In this document: positions 38,275 through 47,288 of the stretch, in pieces | How the letters are laid out: each line of letters opens with the position of its first letter | Position numbering within the stretch: position 1 is the stretch's first letter | Assembly: GCF_000016505.1 (NCBI RefSeq) | Contig: NC_009706.1 | Location: 620,001 to 684,000 of the forward strand | Length of the DNA stretch: 64,000 bases | Reading direction: 5' to 3' | Source of the DNA: Clostridium kluyveri DSM 555 | GTDB lineage: Bacteria; Bacillota; Clostridia; Clostridiales; Clostridiaceae | Translations under genes and position numbers: made by a program | Notes under the pieces: generated by a model | The model's database searches: none | What the model saw: only the letters and a program-made list of their open reading frames with translations | What the model was told of the DNA's origin: nothing

Positions 38275-39471
38275 ATGAAAAATTATATAACTTATAATCT
38301 TAGAGATAAATTAAAACATTCTGATGAGTATTATAAATTTATACCTGATTTTTCAGAACAGGTAATACAAAAAATTAAAATTAGGGCAAATAATATAATA
38401 GAGGATTTTATGGCATATATTACAGAGTTTGATATAGAACAATTGGGAAGTAGGGAAGAATACCAACTGGAAATTCTGATTATGGGGGTTTTGTGGAATG
38501 TGTATTCAGAAAAATCTTTGGATTTACCTAAAATACCTCGTAAAACTTTATCCTTACTTTCAAGTATGAGACAATACTCCTGGATTTTTAAAAAGTGTAT
38601 AGATAGTATAAAAGGGAAAATGGCATATAAATATCTTTTAAAAGGAAAAATCGATAAAGATATAGTTTATAATACACCCTGTATAGAAAATGATTTTGAA
38701 AAATTAATAATATGGCTTAAATGTACAGGAGAATTTAAATTTCAAGCTGGAAGAATGGAAATATGGAATTTATTTTTTAAACATAATAATAAGGAGTATG
38801 TACGTAATGCAGGTAAACTTATTGTTGAATTAGCAGATTGGTTTGAGAAAGAATCCATAGAAAAACTCGGTGGGTATACTTTAAATGTAAAAAAGTTTTT
38901 AATGAATGAATATAAGTTTTATGGAACGAGAGAAGATAATATTTTTTGTGGACGAAGAGAAGTTGAATATCATCTCAACATGGTGGGAGCAGAAATTTTA
39001 AATAGAGTCTTTAGAGATACATTTTTAAAAACAGAGGATAAAATAATATTTCTTCCAGCATGTATGTGTTTAAAGCCTTATAATACATGTAGAAGAAAAA
39101 AAACAGATAAAGGTTTTATATGTATGAGATGTTCTGAAAATTGTAAAGTTAATATATTAAATAGAATAGGGAAAAAGTATAATTTTAAAGTTTATATAGT
39201 TCCCCATGAAAGCAATGCTTTCTCAGGCAGAAAACATATCAGATATGGGGACATAGGTATTGTAGGCATTGCCTGTGTACTAAATTTAATAGAAGGAGGA
39301 TTAAAGGCCAGAAATTTGAATTTGGTACCTCAATGTGTTATTCTTGATTACTGTGGATGTAAAAATCACTGGCATAAAAGTGGCATTGAGACAGATATAA
39401 ATTATAGAAAATTGTTTGAAATTTTACAAATTCCACAAGGTGATATAATAGTAAGAAATTTAAAACAGTAG
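38275..39471 (+). CDS. DUF116 family protein
   Basis: A 398-aa protein. The N-terminal two thirds are helical and unrecognised. The C-terminal third matches DUF116, with a Cys-rich core (LPACMCLKPYNTC, MRCSENC, and CGCKNHW) that could bind a metal or Fe-S cluster, and VPHESNAF between them. Function is unknown. It sits 85 bases upstream of polA. AGGAGAG precedes the ATG. Confidence 0.8.
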   Translation: MKNYITYNLRDKLKHSDEYYKFIPDFSEQVIQKIKIRANNIIEDFMAYITEFDIEQLGSREEYQLEILIMGVLWNVYSEKSLDLPKIPRKTLSLLSSMRQYSWIFKKCIDSIKGKMAYKYLLKGKIDKDIVYNTPCIENDFEKLIIWLKCTGEFKFQAGRMEIWNLFFKHNNKEYVRNAGKLIVELADWFEKESIEKLGGYTLNVKKFLMNEYKFYGTREDNIFCGRREVEYHLNMVGAEILNRVFRDTFLKTEDKIIFLPACMCLKPYNTCRRKKTDKGFICMRCSENCKVNILNRIGKKYNFKVYIVPHESNAFSGRKHIRYGDIGIVGIACVLNLIEGGLKARNLNLVPQCVILDYCGCKNHWHKSGIETDINYRKLFEILQIPQGDIIVRNLKQ

Positions 39472-39556
39472 AGAGTAAATATAGTAAGATGTTATAATAG
39501 AGAAGCTTAAAAAATTTAATTTTTAGATATTTAAATAGAATTTTGGAGGTAATTTT

Positions 39557-42199
39557 ATGTCTCGAGAAAAATTATTGATATTGGATGGACATAGTTTAAT
39601 GAATAGAGCTTTTTATGCACTGCCGGATTTGACCAATTCAGAAGGGACTCATACAAATGCAGTTTATGGATTTATAAATATGCTGTTGAAAATGAAAAAG
39701 GAAATTGAACCCAGTCACATAGTATGTACTTTTGATAGAAGTGCACCTACCTTTAGACATGATAAATATAGTGAATATAAAGCCGGCAGAAAAAGAATGC
39801 CTCCTGAGCTGTCAGAACAGTTTCCTATAGTTAAGGAAATATTGGAGCTTTTATCCATAAATATTTTTGAAATAGATGGATTTGAAGCAGATGATCTTAT
39901 GGGTACATTATCCGTTTTTGCAGAAAAAAAAGGCATGGAAGTATATATAGTTACAGGAGATAGAGATGCCCTCCAGCTGGCCACAGATTCAGTGAAAATT
40001 GTAATAACTAAAAAAGGTATAACACAAAAGGAAATATATGATAGAAATAAAATTATAGATGATTATGGAGTAACCCCTACGGAATTTATAGATGTAAAAG
40101 GGCTTATGGGGGACGCTTCGGATAATATTCCTGGGGTACCTGGTATAGGAGAGAAAACTGCCCTTAAATTGATAAAAGAGTATAAAAGCATAGAAAATGT
40201 ACTTTGTAATATAGATAATATTAAAGGGAAAAAAGTTCAAGAAAATTTAAAAAATTATATGGAACAGGCTGTATTTAGTAAAAAGCTTGCCACTATTGTC
40301 ACAGATGTTCCTATAGAACTGGATTTACAATCTATTGAATCGAAAGAACAATATAATGCCGAAGGCTTAAGAAAATTATTTGAAAAACTTCAGTTTAAAT
40401 CCTTAATGGATAAAATACCTAAAGTGGAGGAACAGGATAAAATAGAAGTGGAAGATTTTCAGGTAGAATGTGAGGTTATAGATACTTTAAATAAAGTTCA
40501 TAACTTTATAGACTCTTTAGAAGCTGAAGATATGAAAAATAAATTACTTTATATTAATTTCAAAGTTGTAGATGAGAATAGTTATGCTAAAAATTACATA
40601 GATAAGATATTTATAAATATAGGAGAAAAAAATTTTGAAATACACATAAAAGAAATATATGATGAAAATAAAATTAAAGCAGTGGAAACAGCTAAAATGT
40701 TGTTTGAAAATTCTAGCTTAAGTAAAGTGAGTTATGATGTGAAAGTACCTTGCAGTATATTGCATAGAATGGGAATAAAGCTTTTAGGCATAGAATTCGA
40801 TATAAAGATAGCAGCTTATTTAATGGATCCGGCTAGGACCAACTATGAATTACCGGATATTATTAAGGAGTATCTGAATATAGAAATCTCTGAGGAAAGG
40901 GAAGATTGTTTTATAAAAGAAACATTGTTGTTTAGCAGGTTATACTCTACTTTAAAGAAGAAGATATCAGATTCTTCTATGGATAAATTGTTGTATGAAG
41001 TAGAACAGCCACTTACTTTTGTACTGGCATCTATGGAGTGTGAAGGATTTAAGGTGGATAAGGATAAGTTAACTGAGATGGAGGAGAAATTTAAAATAGA
41101 AATAGATAAGGTACAAAAGGAAATATATTTTCTCTCCGAGGAAGAATTTAATATAAATTCTCCAAAACAGCTGGGTAAAATATTATTTGAAAAGTTGGAT
41201 CTGCCTGTCATAAAAAAGACTAAAACGGGATATTCCACTAATGCAGATGTATTGGAAAGATTACATGGTAAACATCCTGTAATTGAAAAAATAATCTATT
41301 ATAGACAGCTTACTAAATTATATTCCACATATATTGAAGGATTAAAAGGAGTAATAGAGGAAGATGGTAAGATTCATTCTAATTTTAATCAAACAGTAAC
41401 TACTACAGGGAGACTTTCAAGTACCGAACCCAATCTTCAAAATATACCTATAAAATATGAGATGGGAAAAGAAATAAGAAAAATATTCATACCAGATAAT
41501 AGGGATTGTGTTATACTCTCGGCAGATTACTCGCAAATAGAACTTAGGGTGCTTGCCCATATATCAGGGGATGAAAATTTAATAAATGCATTTATAAACC
41601 ACAATGATATTCACACTAAAACTGCATCAGAGGTATTTAATGTACCTTTGGGAGAAGTAACATCTACACAGAGAAGTAATGCAAAAGCCGTAAATTTTGG
41701 TATAGTATATGGTATTGGTGATTTTAGCTTAGCAAGGAATTTAAATATACCCAGAAAAGAAGCAAAATCTTATATAGATGCTTATTTTGAAAAATATCCT
41801 AAAGTGAAGTTGTACATGAATGATATAGTAAAGCAGGCCGAAAAGAATTTTTATGTTACCACCATTTTAAATAGGAGAAGGTTTATACCGGAGATAAAAT
41901 CTTCTAATAAAATAATAAAAGCTCTAGGAGAAAGGTTTGCCATGAATACTCCCATTCAAGGAAGTGCAGCGGATATTATAAAAATAGCTATGGTAAATGT
42001 TTTTAATAGATTAAAAGATAATAATTTTAAAAGCAAGATAATACTTCAGGTTCACGATGAACTGGTATTAAATGTGTATAAAGATGAACTAAAAGATGTA
42101 AAAGACATTGTAAAAGAGGAAATGGAAAATGTGTTTAAGCTAAAGGTTCCTCTTGAAGTGGATATAAGTATAGGGGATAATTGGTATCAAGTTAAATAA
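39557..42199 (+). CDS. polA: DNA polymerase I
   Basis: An 880-aa PolA. The 5'-3' exonuclease domain is at 1-260 (LILDGHSLMNRAFYAL, EADDLMGTL, GDRDALQL). The middle domain (about 300-460) corresponds to 3'-5' exonuclease but lacks the catalytic DxE, so proofreading is probably absent, as in many Firmicutes. The polymerase domain (about 480-880) has motif A SADYSQIELRVL, motif B RSNAKAVNFGIVYG and motif C QVHDELVL. It fills gaps and removes RNA primers. coaE and a lytic transglycosylase follow. Confidence 0.97.
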   Translation: MSREKLLILDGHSLMNRAFYALPDLTNSEGTHTNAVYGFINMLLKMKKEIEPSHIVCTFDRSAPTFRHDKYSEYKAGRKRMPPELSEQFPIVKEILELLSINIFEIDGFEADDLMGTLSVFAEKKGMEVYIVTGDRDALQLATDSVKIVITKKGITQKEIYDRNKIIDDYGVTPTEFIDVKGLMGDASDNIPGVPGIGEKTALKLIKEYKSIENVLCNIDNIKGKKVQENLKNYMEQAVFSKKLATIVTDVPIELDLQSIESKEQYNAEGLRKLFEKLQFKSLMDKIPKVEEQDKIEVEDFQVECEVIDTLNKVHNFIDSLEAEDMKNKLLYINFKVVDENSYAKNYIDKIFINIGEKNFEIHIKEIYDENKIKAVETAKMLFENSSLSKVSYDVKVPCSILHRMGIKLLGIEFDIKIAAYLMDPARTNYELPDIIKEYLNIEISEEREDCFIKETLLFSRLYSTLKKKISDSSMDKLLYEVEQPLTFVLASMECEGFKVDKDKLTEMEEKFKIEIDKVQKEIYFLSEEEFNINSPKQLGKILFEKLDLPVIKKTKTGYSTNADVLERLHGKHPVIEKIIYYRQLTKLYSTYIEGLKGVIEEDGKIHSNFNQTVTTTGRLSSTEPNLQNIPIKYEMGKEIRKIFIPDNRDCVILSADYSQIELRVLAHISGDENLINAFINHNDIHTKTASEVFNVPLGEVTSTQRSNAKAVNFGIVYGIGDFSLARNLNIPRKEAKSYIDAYFEKYPKVKLYMNDIVKQAEKNFYVTTILNRRRFIPEIKSSNKIIKALGERFAMNTPIQGSAADIIKIAMVNVFNRLKDNNFKSKIILQVHDELVLNVYKDELKDVKDIVKEEMENVFKLKVPLEVDISIGDNWYQVK

Positions 42200-42222
42200 A
42201 ATAATTGAAGGTGGGGAAAAGT

Positions 42223-42822
42223 GTGATTAAGATAGGACTTACTGGAGGGATAGGTAGTGGAAAAAGTACTGTTTCTAATATATTGCGGGAGCAGGGTATA
42301 GCTGTAATAGATGCGGATATTATAGCTAGAGATGTAATGGAAAAGTATATTGTAATAACAGATAAAATAAAATCTACTTTTGGAGAAAAATTTATTGATG
42401 GCTCGGGGAAGCTGAAGAGAAGAGAATTTGGAGATTACATATTTTCAAACAAGGATAAAAAAAATATATATGAAGATATAATAATGCCTTTTATTAAAAA
42501 AGAAGTATTTGAAAAAATAGATGAACTGCATAAAAGAGGAGAAGAAATTTGTATAATAGATGGGGCTACTCTTATAGAAAGTGGATTCTATAAGTACACA
42601 GATATAATTATACTGGTATGGGCAAATAAGAAAACTCAAATATTTAGGGTAAAGGAAAGAGATCAATTGACAGAAAATCAGATAATTGATAGAATAAATT
42701 CTCAAATGTCCTTAGAAGAAAAGAAAAAATATGCTGATTTTGTATTGGATAATTCAAATACTTTAGATGAAACAAAAAAACAGTTAGAAGAAATATTGAA
42801 TAAGATAACTATGAATTTGTAG
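42223..42822 (+). CDS. coaE: Dephospho-CoA kinase
   Basis: CoaE phosphorylates the 3'-hydroxyl of dephospho-CoA, the last step of CoA synthesis. The 199-aa protein has Walker A GLTGGIGSGKST (5-16) and the DADIIARDV block. GTG 42223 is chosen with GGTGGGG upstream; an in-frame TTG at 42205 lacks a site. It is 23 bases after polA, an order common in Firmicutes. Confidence 0.95.
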   Translation: MIKIGLTGGIGSGKSTVSNILREQGIAVIDADIIARDVMEKYIVITDKIKSTFGEKFIDGSGKLKRREFGDYIFSNKDKKNIYEDIIMPFIKKEVFEKIDELHKRGEEICIIDGATLIESGFYKYTDIIILVWANKKTQIFRVKERDQLTENQIIDRINSQMSLEEKKKYADFVLDNSNTLDETKKQLEEILNKITMNL

Positions 42823-42832
42823 GGGGTGGAGT

Positions 42833-42856
42833 GCCTTAATATGTAATATTTAAGGC
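42833..42856 (+). repeat. Hairpin between coaE and the transglycosylase gene
   Basis: GCCTTAA (42833-42839) pairs with TTAAGGC (42850-42856). A strong purine-rich site (GGGGGTGGAG) lies just before it, while the region just upstream of the next start has none. Folding the hairpin would bring this site closer to the transglycosylase start. Confidence 0.45.
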
Positions 42857-42866
42857 ATAAATAACA

Positions 42867-43445
42867 TTGAAATCTAAAATGAAAATAGTAGCAGTGGTGT
42901 TAATAATAATAGCAATATTTAGTGCAAGAAGTGTGGTGAGATATTATTTTCCTTTAAAATATTCGGATTACATAGTGAAATATTCTAAAGAATATAGTCT
43001 GGATGTTTATTTTGTAATTGCTGTAATTAAGACAGAAAGTAATTTTAAAAGATATGTAAAATCAAATAAGAATGCCATAGGTCTCATGCAGATAACTCCA
43101 GATACAGCTAAATGGGCGGCAGAAAAAATGAATATAACTAATTTTAATGAAGACATGCTATATGATCCGGAATTTAATATTAGAATGGGATGCTGGTATC
43201 TAAATGATTTAAAGGCAGAATTTAATAATGATATGAAGCTTGTATTGGCTGCATATAATGGAGGAAGAGGAAATGTGCAAAAATGGCTAAAGAATTCGGA
43301 ACATTCCACGGATGGAAAAAATCTTGACTATATACCTTTTCAGGAAACAGATAAATATATTAAAAGGGTAGAGGTGAATTACAGAATTTACAAATTTTTA
43401 TACAACAATACTTTAATGAGTATATTAGCAAATATATATTATTAA
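42867..43445 (+). CDS. Membrane-anchored lytic transglycosylase (SLT domain)
   Basis: A 192-aa protein with an N-terminal membrane anchor (about 5-22) and an SLT lysozyme-like domain: catalytic Glu in VIKTESNF, then AIGLMQITPDTA, LVLAAYNGG and YVKRV-like end. It cleaves the glycan strands of peptidoglycan outside the membrane. The start is uncertain: TTG 42867 or ATG 42879, neither with a good adjacent ribosome site. Downstream of polA-coaE, as in other clostridia. Confidence 0.88.
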   Translation: MKSKMKIVAVVLIIIAIFSARSVVRYYFPLKYSDYIVKYSKEYSLDVYFVIAVIKTESNFKRYVKSNKNAIGLMQITPDTAKWAAEKMNITNFNEDMLYDPEFNIRMGCWYLNDLKAEFNNDMKLVLAAYNGGRGNVQKWLKNSEHSTDGKNLDYIPFQETDKYIKRVEVNYRIYKFLYNNTLMSILANIYY

Positions 43446-43452
43446 ATTTTAG

Positions 43453-43481
43453 TTGACAGCATTATCAAAAGTGATTATAAT
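43453..43481 (+). promoter_or_regulatory. tRNA-Leu promoter
   Basis: Perfect consensus: TTGACA (43453-43458), 17-base spacer, TATAAT (43476-43481), about 88 bases before the tRNA. Confidence 0.88.
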
Positions 43482-43568
43482 ACTATTGTATGTTAGGTCA
43501 GTAAATACTAGGTGTTTTAAGTTATAAAAATTAAATAATGCCTTTATTATTTTAATAATATGAATAAT

Positions 43569-43653
43569 GCGAAGGTGGCGGAATAGGCAGACGCACTACT
43601 TTGAGGGGGTAGCGAGTAACATCGTGTGGGTTCAAGTCCCATCCTTCGCACCA
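43569..43653 (+). tRNA. tRNA-Leu (anticodon GAG)
   Basis: A class II tRNA of 85 bases including an encoded CCA. Acceptor GCGAAGG pairs with CCTTCGC; the anticodon stem CTACT/GGTAG closes the loop TTGAGGG with anticodon GAG (43603-43605), reading CUC/CUU. A long variable arm and the TTCAAGT T-loop are present. Confidence 0.97.
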
Positions 43654-43665
43654 AAGAGAGTACTG

Positions 43666-43688
43666 AGAAGCAGATTGCTTCTTTTTTT
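43666..43688 (+). terminator. Terminator of tRNA-Leu
   Basis: AGAAGCA/TGCTTCT with a 3-base loop, followed by a run of Ts. Confidence 0.92.
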
Positions 43689-43859
43689 TATATCACAAAC
43701 CAACGTTTTTTTAGTTTTTTCATACAGAAGGAAATAGCAAAACTTTCTTAATTTACTCCTACTTCAATAATTTTAATTTATATTTACTTTTATTTTCATA
43801 GAATTTTATTATTAGCAAATAAGTAGTGTAAATTTATATATGTTATTATATTGAATATA

Positions 43860-44140
43860 TAGATGATATTGGCTGAACAAGATTAAACGTAAGCATAAAA
43901 GCATGAGTTGCATTCCGATATTTTTAAGAAGGCACACCTATATAGCTCTAATGATTACCCTACCATATCTCACGGAGTACATATCTATGTCTCTACATTC
44001 CTTCGTTCTGCATTTTAGAGCAGGTGCTAGCATTAATCCTCGTATATTGGGTCAATTAAGCCCTGGGAGTTTGAACGTACTTTAACCTCGCTCCTAATAT
44101 ATTATGGAAGAATTTCTGTTGCTTAAGGGCGGTTGTATTT
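43860..44140. other. Unexplained GC-richer block
   Basis: In a non-coding gap of about 680 bases, roughly 43895-44110 is clearly richer in G+C than its surroundings and contains short complementary words (CCTCG near 44037 and near 44086). The only frame (60 codons from 43903) has no ribosome site and no recognisable content. It may be a structured RNA or the remnant of an element. I could not identify it. Confidence 0.5.
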
Positions 44141-44332
44141 TTACAGTTTCCCGTGTTTTTTATTTAAGGGGAAATGAGAAAATCCCTGTACCCAAAAGTT
44201 ATAAAATATTATTTTACCAATCTTTAAATTTTTTAATTATAAATACAAATTATGACATTATTTTTACAAATTGTATATTAAAATGTATTTAATATAAATT
44301 ATAATAATTATTAGAAATTAAGGAGGAAAAAA

Positions 44333-44458
44333 ATGATGAAAAAAAGGTTAGCTAGTGTTTTATTTGGGATAATTATGTTATTATCTCTGCCTATTACAAC
44401 TTTTGCTGGAGTTATTCCGGTTGCATATTGTGATCACACAATTGTTTGGACAAGCTAG
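44333..44458 (+). CDS. Small secreted peptide precursor (41 aa)
   Basis: AAGGAGG stands 7 bases before ATG 44333 (a second ATG follows). The product begins MMKKRLASVLFGIIML, a classical signal peptide, with probable cleavage after TTFA, leaving a mature 16-residue peptide (GVIPVAYCDHTIVWTS) with a single Cys. The gene ends 2 bases before the ATG of an HTH protein. The strong ribosome site and clear signal peptide argue that it is real. It could be a signalling peptide, or the front of a longer secreted protein that has been truncated. Confidence 0.65.
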   Translation: MMKKRLASVLFGIIMLLSLPITTFAGVIPVAYCDHTIVWTS

Positions 44459-44460
44459 CT

Positions 44461-44976
44461 ATGGAGTTTTTTGATAAGAATTATAATGGAGATGATAAAT
44501 TAAGAGGGGATATACAATCTTTGATTGAAAACAATCTAATTACATTAGAATCTTTAAGCAAAATAATTGGAATAGATTATCTTTGGTTGAAAGATTATAT
44601 GGATAAGAAAAACAGCTTTAAAGATTTTTACACTAACAGCATGTACTCATGTGAAAATCAAAAAGATAAGTTAAATGACTTACCTATTTTAACTCCTAGC
44701 TCTTTATCAAATTTAATTTTTATGTTATCAAATGGAATATCTATGATAAATGAAGATGAGCGAATTAAAGGTGTAATAGATGTATTAGTAGATGACTTTA
44801 AGATTAGTTATAAAACTTTAGCTATATATTCAAAACTTGAATTAGAGGATATACAAAGTTTTATAAAAGATGGTAATTCTATTTCATATGAAAAAAAGTA
44901 TAAGTTGGCAGTAGCAACCCTATTTTTACATTACTTATTTAAAAAGTCACCAGATATCAGAGTTCATAAAGATTGA
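44461..44976 (+). CDS. Putative helix-turn-helix protein
   Basis: About 171 aa, all helical. Two segments look like helix-turn-helix units: LITLESLSKIIGIDYLWLKD near the N-terminus and KISYKTLAIYSKLELEDIQS near 115-135. The family is not recognised. ATG 44461 lies 2 bases after the stop of the secreted-peptide gene and has no clear ribosome site of its own, so translation is probably coupled to the peptide; TTG 44446 is an alternative start overlapping it. It may be a regulator linked to that peptide. Confidence 0.65.
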   Translation: MEFFDKNYNGDDKLRGDIQSLIENNLITLESLSKIIGIDYLWLKDYMDKKNSFKDFYTNSMYSCENQKDKLNDLPILTPSSLSNLIFMLSNGISMINEDERIKGVIDVLVDDFKISYKTLAIYSKLELEDIQSFIKDGNSISYEKKYKLAVATLFLHYLFKKSPDIRVHKD

Positions 44977-45000
44977 AAAACCAATATGTTTTAAGGACAA

Positions 45001-45037
45001 AAAAGAATATCCTTGAATGGGTATTCTTTTGTTATTT
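45001..45037 (+). terminator. Terminator of the peptide-HTH unit
   Basis: A 12-bp stem (45001-45012 with 45019-45030) followed by a T-rich tail (TTTTGTTATTT). Confidence 0.85.
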
Positions 45038-45119
45038 ATTATATTTTATGAATGATATTTCTACAGTTACCAATACTATTGTTAATTGATTTTAAAATAG
45101 TATAGGAGGATTATAACAT

Positions 45120-45995
45120 ATGAATAATGAATTTTACTTAAACTTTCCTAAAGCTGTTCCAGAGCAAACTCAAAATAAACATCCGGGTATAGAATCCCAA
45201 ATGAATCCCAGACCTGTATTTGAAGATCCAAATTATAAAGGCAGAAATAGGCTAAAGGATAAGGTTGCATTGATTACAGGAGGAGACAGCGGCATAGGAA
45301 GAGCAGTTGCTGCAGCTTTTTCAAAGGAAGGTGCTGATTTGGCAATAATTTATTACGATGAGCACGATGATGCCAAATACACAAAAGAAATTGTTAAAAA
45401 AAATGGGAGACAATGTGTGTTGCTTTCAGGAGATATTTCAGATGATAATTTTTGCAGAAGTGCAGTGAAAAGTGTAATGGATAAGTTTAGTAAGATAGAC
45501 ATATTAGTAAATAATGCTGGAGTACAATTTACCCAAAACAGCATTGAGGACATAACAAATGAACAGCTGGAGAGGACTTTTAGAACTAATATATTCAGTA
45601 TGTTTTATCTTACAAGAGCGGTGTTGCCTCATCTGAATCCCGGAAGTTCTATAATAAACACCACATCCATAACTGCTTATGATGGCAATGAAACACTTTT
45701 AGATTATTCTTGTACAAAAGGTGCCATAGTATCTTTTACTCGTTCCATGGCATTATCTTTGATAGGTAGAAACATAAGGGTAAATGCAGTGGCACCGGGA
45801 CCCGTGTGGACTCCTCTTATTCCATCATCCTTTAGTGCTGAAAAGGTAGGTAAGTTTGGTTCAAACAGTCCTATAAAAAGACCTGCCCAGCCAGTAGAGA
45901 TAGCGCCGGCTTATGTATTTCTTGCCTCAATGGAATCTTCCTATGTTACAGGTGAAGTTATACATATAAATGGAGGACAATTTATAGGGGGATAA
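45120..45995 (+). CDS. Short-chain dehydrogenase (GSP39/YhdF-like)
   Basis: A 291-aa SDR. An N-terminal extension (about 45 residues, with HPGIESQMNPRP) is typical of the general-stress-protein 39 subgroup. The cofactor motif TGGDSGIGRA, NNAG, and the catalytic Tyr and Lys in DYSCTKG are all present, ending with the VTGEVIHINGG motif. It should oxidise or reduce a sugar alcohol or aldehyde with NAD(P); substrate unknown. AGGAGG precedes the ATG. It is close to spore-coat genes, though convergent with them. Confidence 0.92.
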   Translation: MNNEFYLNFPKAVPEQTQNKHPGIESQMNPRPVFEDPNYKGRNRLKDKVALITGGDSGIGRAVAAAFSKEGADLAIIYYDEHDDAKYTKEIVKKNGRQCVLLSGDISDDNFCRSAVKSVMDKFSKIDILVNNAGVQFTQNSIEDITNEQLERTFRTNIFSMFYLTRAVLPHLNPGSSIINTTSITAYDGNETLLDYSCTKGAIVSFTRSMALSLIGRNIRVNAVAPGPVWTPLIPSSFSAEKVGKFGSNSPIKRPAQPVEIAPAYVFLASMESSYVTGEVIHINGGQFIGG

Positions 45996-45996
45996 A

Positions 45997-46037
45997 AAGT
46001 TAAGGGTTAAGGGAAAATTATCCATAACCCTTAACTT
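45997..46037. terminator. Bidirectional terminator between SDR and cotJC
   Basis: A perfect 13-bp stem (AAGTTAAGGGTTA, 45997-46009, with 46025-46037). Confidence 0.8.
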
Positions 46038-46048
46038 ATTAGTTAGTA

Positions 46049-46621
46049 TTAGAAGCACTTTTTGGTATCCATGAGATCCTGTACTTGAACCAAAGCCTCT
46101 CCAAAACGTTGAAAGTGAACGATTTCTCTGGCCCATAAAAATTTTAGGACATCTATTATATCAACATCATCTGTTAATTTTATTAGATGTTCGTAAGTTG
46201 TTCTGGCTTTTTGTTCAGCGGCCATATCTTCATGAAGGTCTGTTATAGGATCTCCTGATGCCTGAATATATGCAGCTGTCCACGGAACACCATTGGCATC
46301 TGTAGGAAAAGTGGCTTTGCCATGCTGGGTATAGTGAGAAGCTAGTCCTGCTTCTTTAAGTTCATCTATAGTGGCATCTTTTAGTAGCTGGTATACCATT
46401 GTAGCTATAATTTCAACGTGAGCCAATTCTTCAGTACCTATATCTGTAAGTAATCCTTGGGTTTTACCGGTAGGCATAGTATAACGTTGATTCAAGTATC
46501 TAATACCGGCACTTAATTCCCCATCGGGACCTCCGTATTGGGCAACCAGATATTTTGCCATTTGAAGGTCTTTACACCTAATATTCACAGGATGTTGTAA
46601 TTTTTTTTCATAAATCCACAT
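46049..46621 (-). CDS. cotJC: Spore coat protein CotJC (manganese catalase-like)
   Basis: About 190 aa with the ferritin-like manganese catalase fold: GELSAGIRYLNQRYTMP, GTEELAHVEIIATMV and ARTTYEHLIKLTDD supply the metal-binding Glu and His residues. CotJC is a spore coat/inner coat component, possibly with catalase activity. ATG 46621 is chosen (GGAGG 8 bases upstream). It is the third gene of cotJA-cotJB-cotJC. Confidence 0.96.
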   Translation of the reverse strand: MWIYEKKLQHPVNIRCKDLQMAKYLVAQYGGPDGELSAGIRYLNQRYTMPTGKTQGLLTDIGTEELAHVEIIATMVYQLLKDATIDELKEAGLASHYTQHGKATFPTDANGVPWTAAYIQASGDPITDLHEDMAAEQKARTTYEHLIKLTDDVDIIDVLKFLWAREIVHFQRFGEALVQVQDLMDTKKCF

Positions 46622-46633
46622 ATACACTACCTC

Positions 46634-46888
46634 CTACATGTCAGATTCCCAAGGCCAGGGTTCATTTACCCATGTCCAGGGGTACTGACTTTGGGAGAAG
46701 CCAAAATTAAATAGAGCACCAAAGTTTAGTTCATATTCTCTTATAAGTTTCATAAGCTGTTTTGAGAATGTATTGAAGTCTGATAGTGCTTTTTTGTTAT
46801 CGGGAAAGTTATCTAAAAATATACTTAAATCTAATGTAGCAAATTCTAATTGACGAATTTTATTCAGTAAATTTTCGCGATTATCCAT
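46634..46888 (-). CDS. cotJB: Spore coat protein CotJB
   Basis: An 84-aa protein matching CotJB: a helical N-terminal part (RENLLNKIRQLEFATLDLSIFLD) and the conserved aromatic tail with WTWVNEPWPWE. ATG 46888 follows AGGAGG. It lies 2 bases after cotJA and 12 before cotJC. Confidence 0.94.
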   Translation of the reverse strand: MDNRENLLNKIRQLEFATLDLSIFLDNFPDNKKALSDFNTFSKQLMKLIREYELNFGALFNFGFSQSQYPWTWVNEPWPWESDM

Positions 46889-46890
46889 AC

Positions 46891-47103
46891 TTATTTTCCT
46901 CCTATACAATCTTCATTTTCAGGGTAAGGCATAGCAAGATTTGGGAATATAGTACCTTTTTTTAATGCAATGTTTAAAGGAAGTAGGCCTATATAGGGCT
47001 GCATAGGAACATATGCTCTTGCGAGTCTTCTACCCGAAGAATGAGGAAGATTAGAATTACGCATAAACTGGGGATTTACATAGGGGATAAATCTTGAATA
47101 CAA
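46891..47103 (-). CDS. cotJA: Spore coat protein CotJA
   Basis: About 70 aa; LARAYVPMQPYIGLLP and the Pro-rich C-terminus fit CotJA, which helps CotJC assemble into the coat. TTG 47103 is preferred because GAGGTGA lies just upstream; GTG 47112 would lie within that site. First gene of the operon, normally expressed in the mother cell under sigma-E; I could not fix the promoter. Confidence 0.88.
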   Translation of the reverse strand: MYSRFIPYVNPQFMRNSNLPHSSGRRLARAYVPMQPYIGLLPLNIALKKGTIFPNLAMPYPENEDCIGGK

Positions 47104-47288
47104 TATTTTCACCTCGTATATTCTCTCTACAATGATAATATATTCAAAGCTGTAAATTGTGTTAACGTAAATTATTTCAAAGATATATCTTGAAAAATTT
47201 ATTAATATAGAGGTTTTAAATATATTGGTTTAATGATATAATCATGTTAAATGATATATTATAATGACTAATTTAATAAATAAGTTTG

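Noticed and set aside
43903-44085. A 60-codon frame with ASINPRILG, faintly like the end of TnpB
   Set aside because: No zinc-finger cysteines, no RuvC motif and no ribosome site. The likeness is a few residues only.
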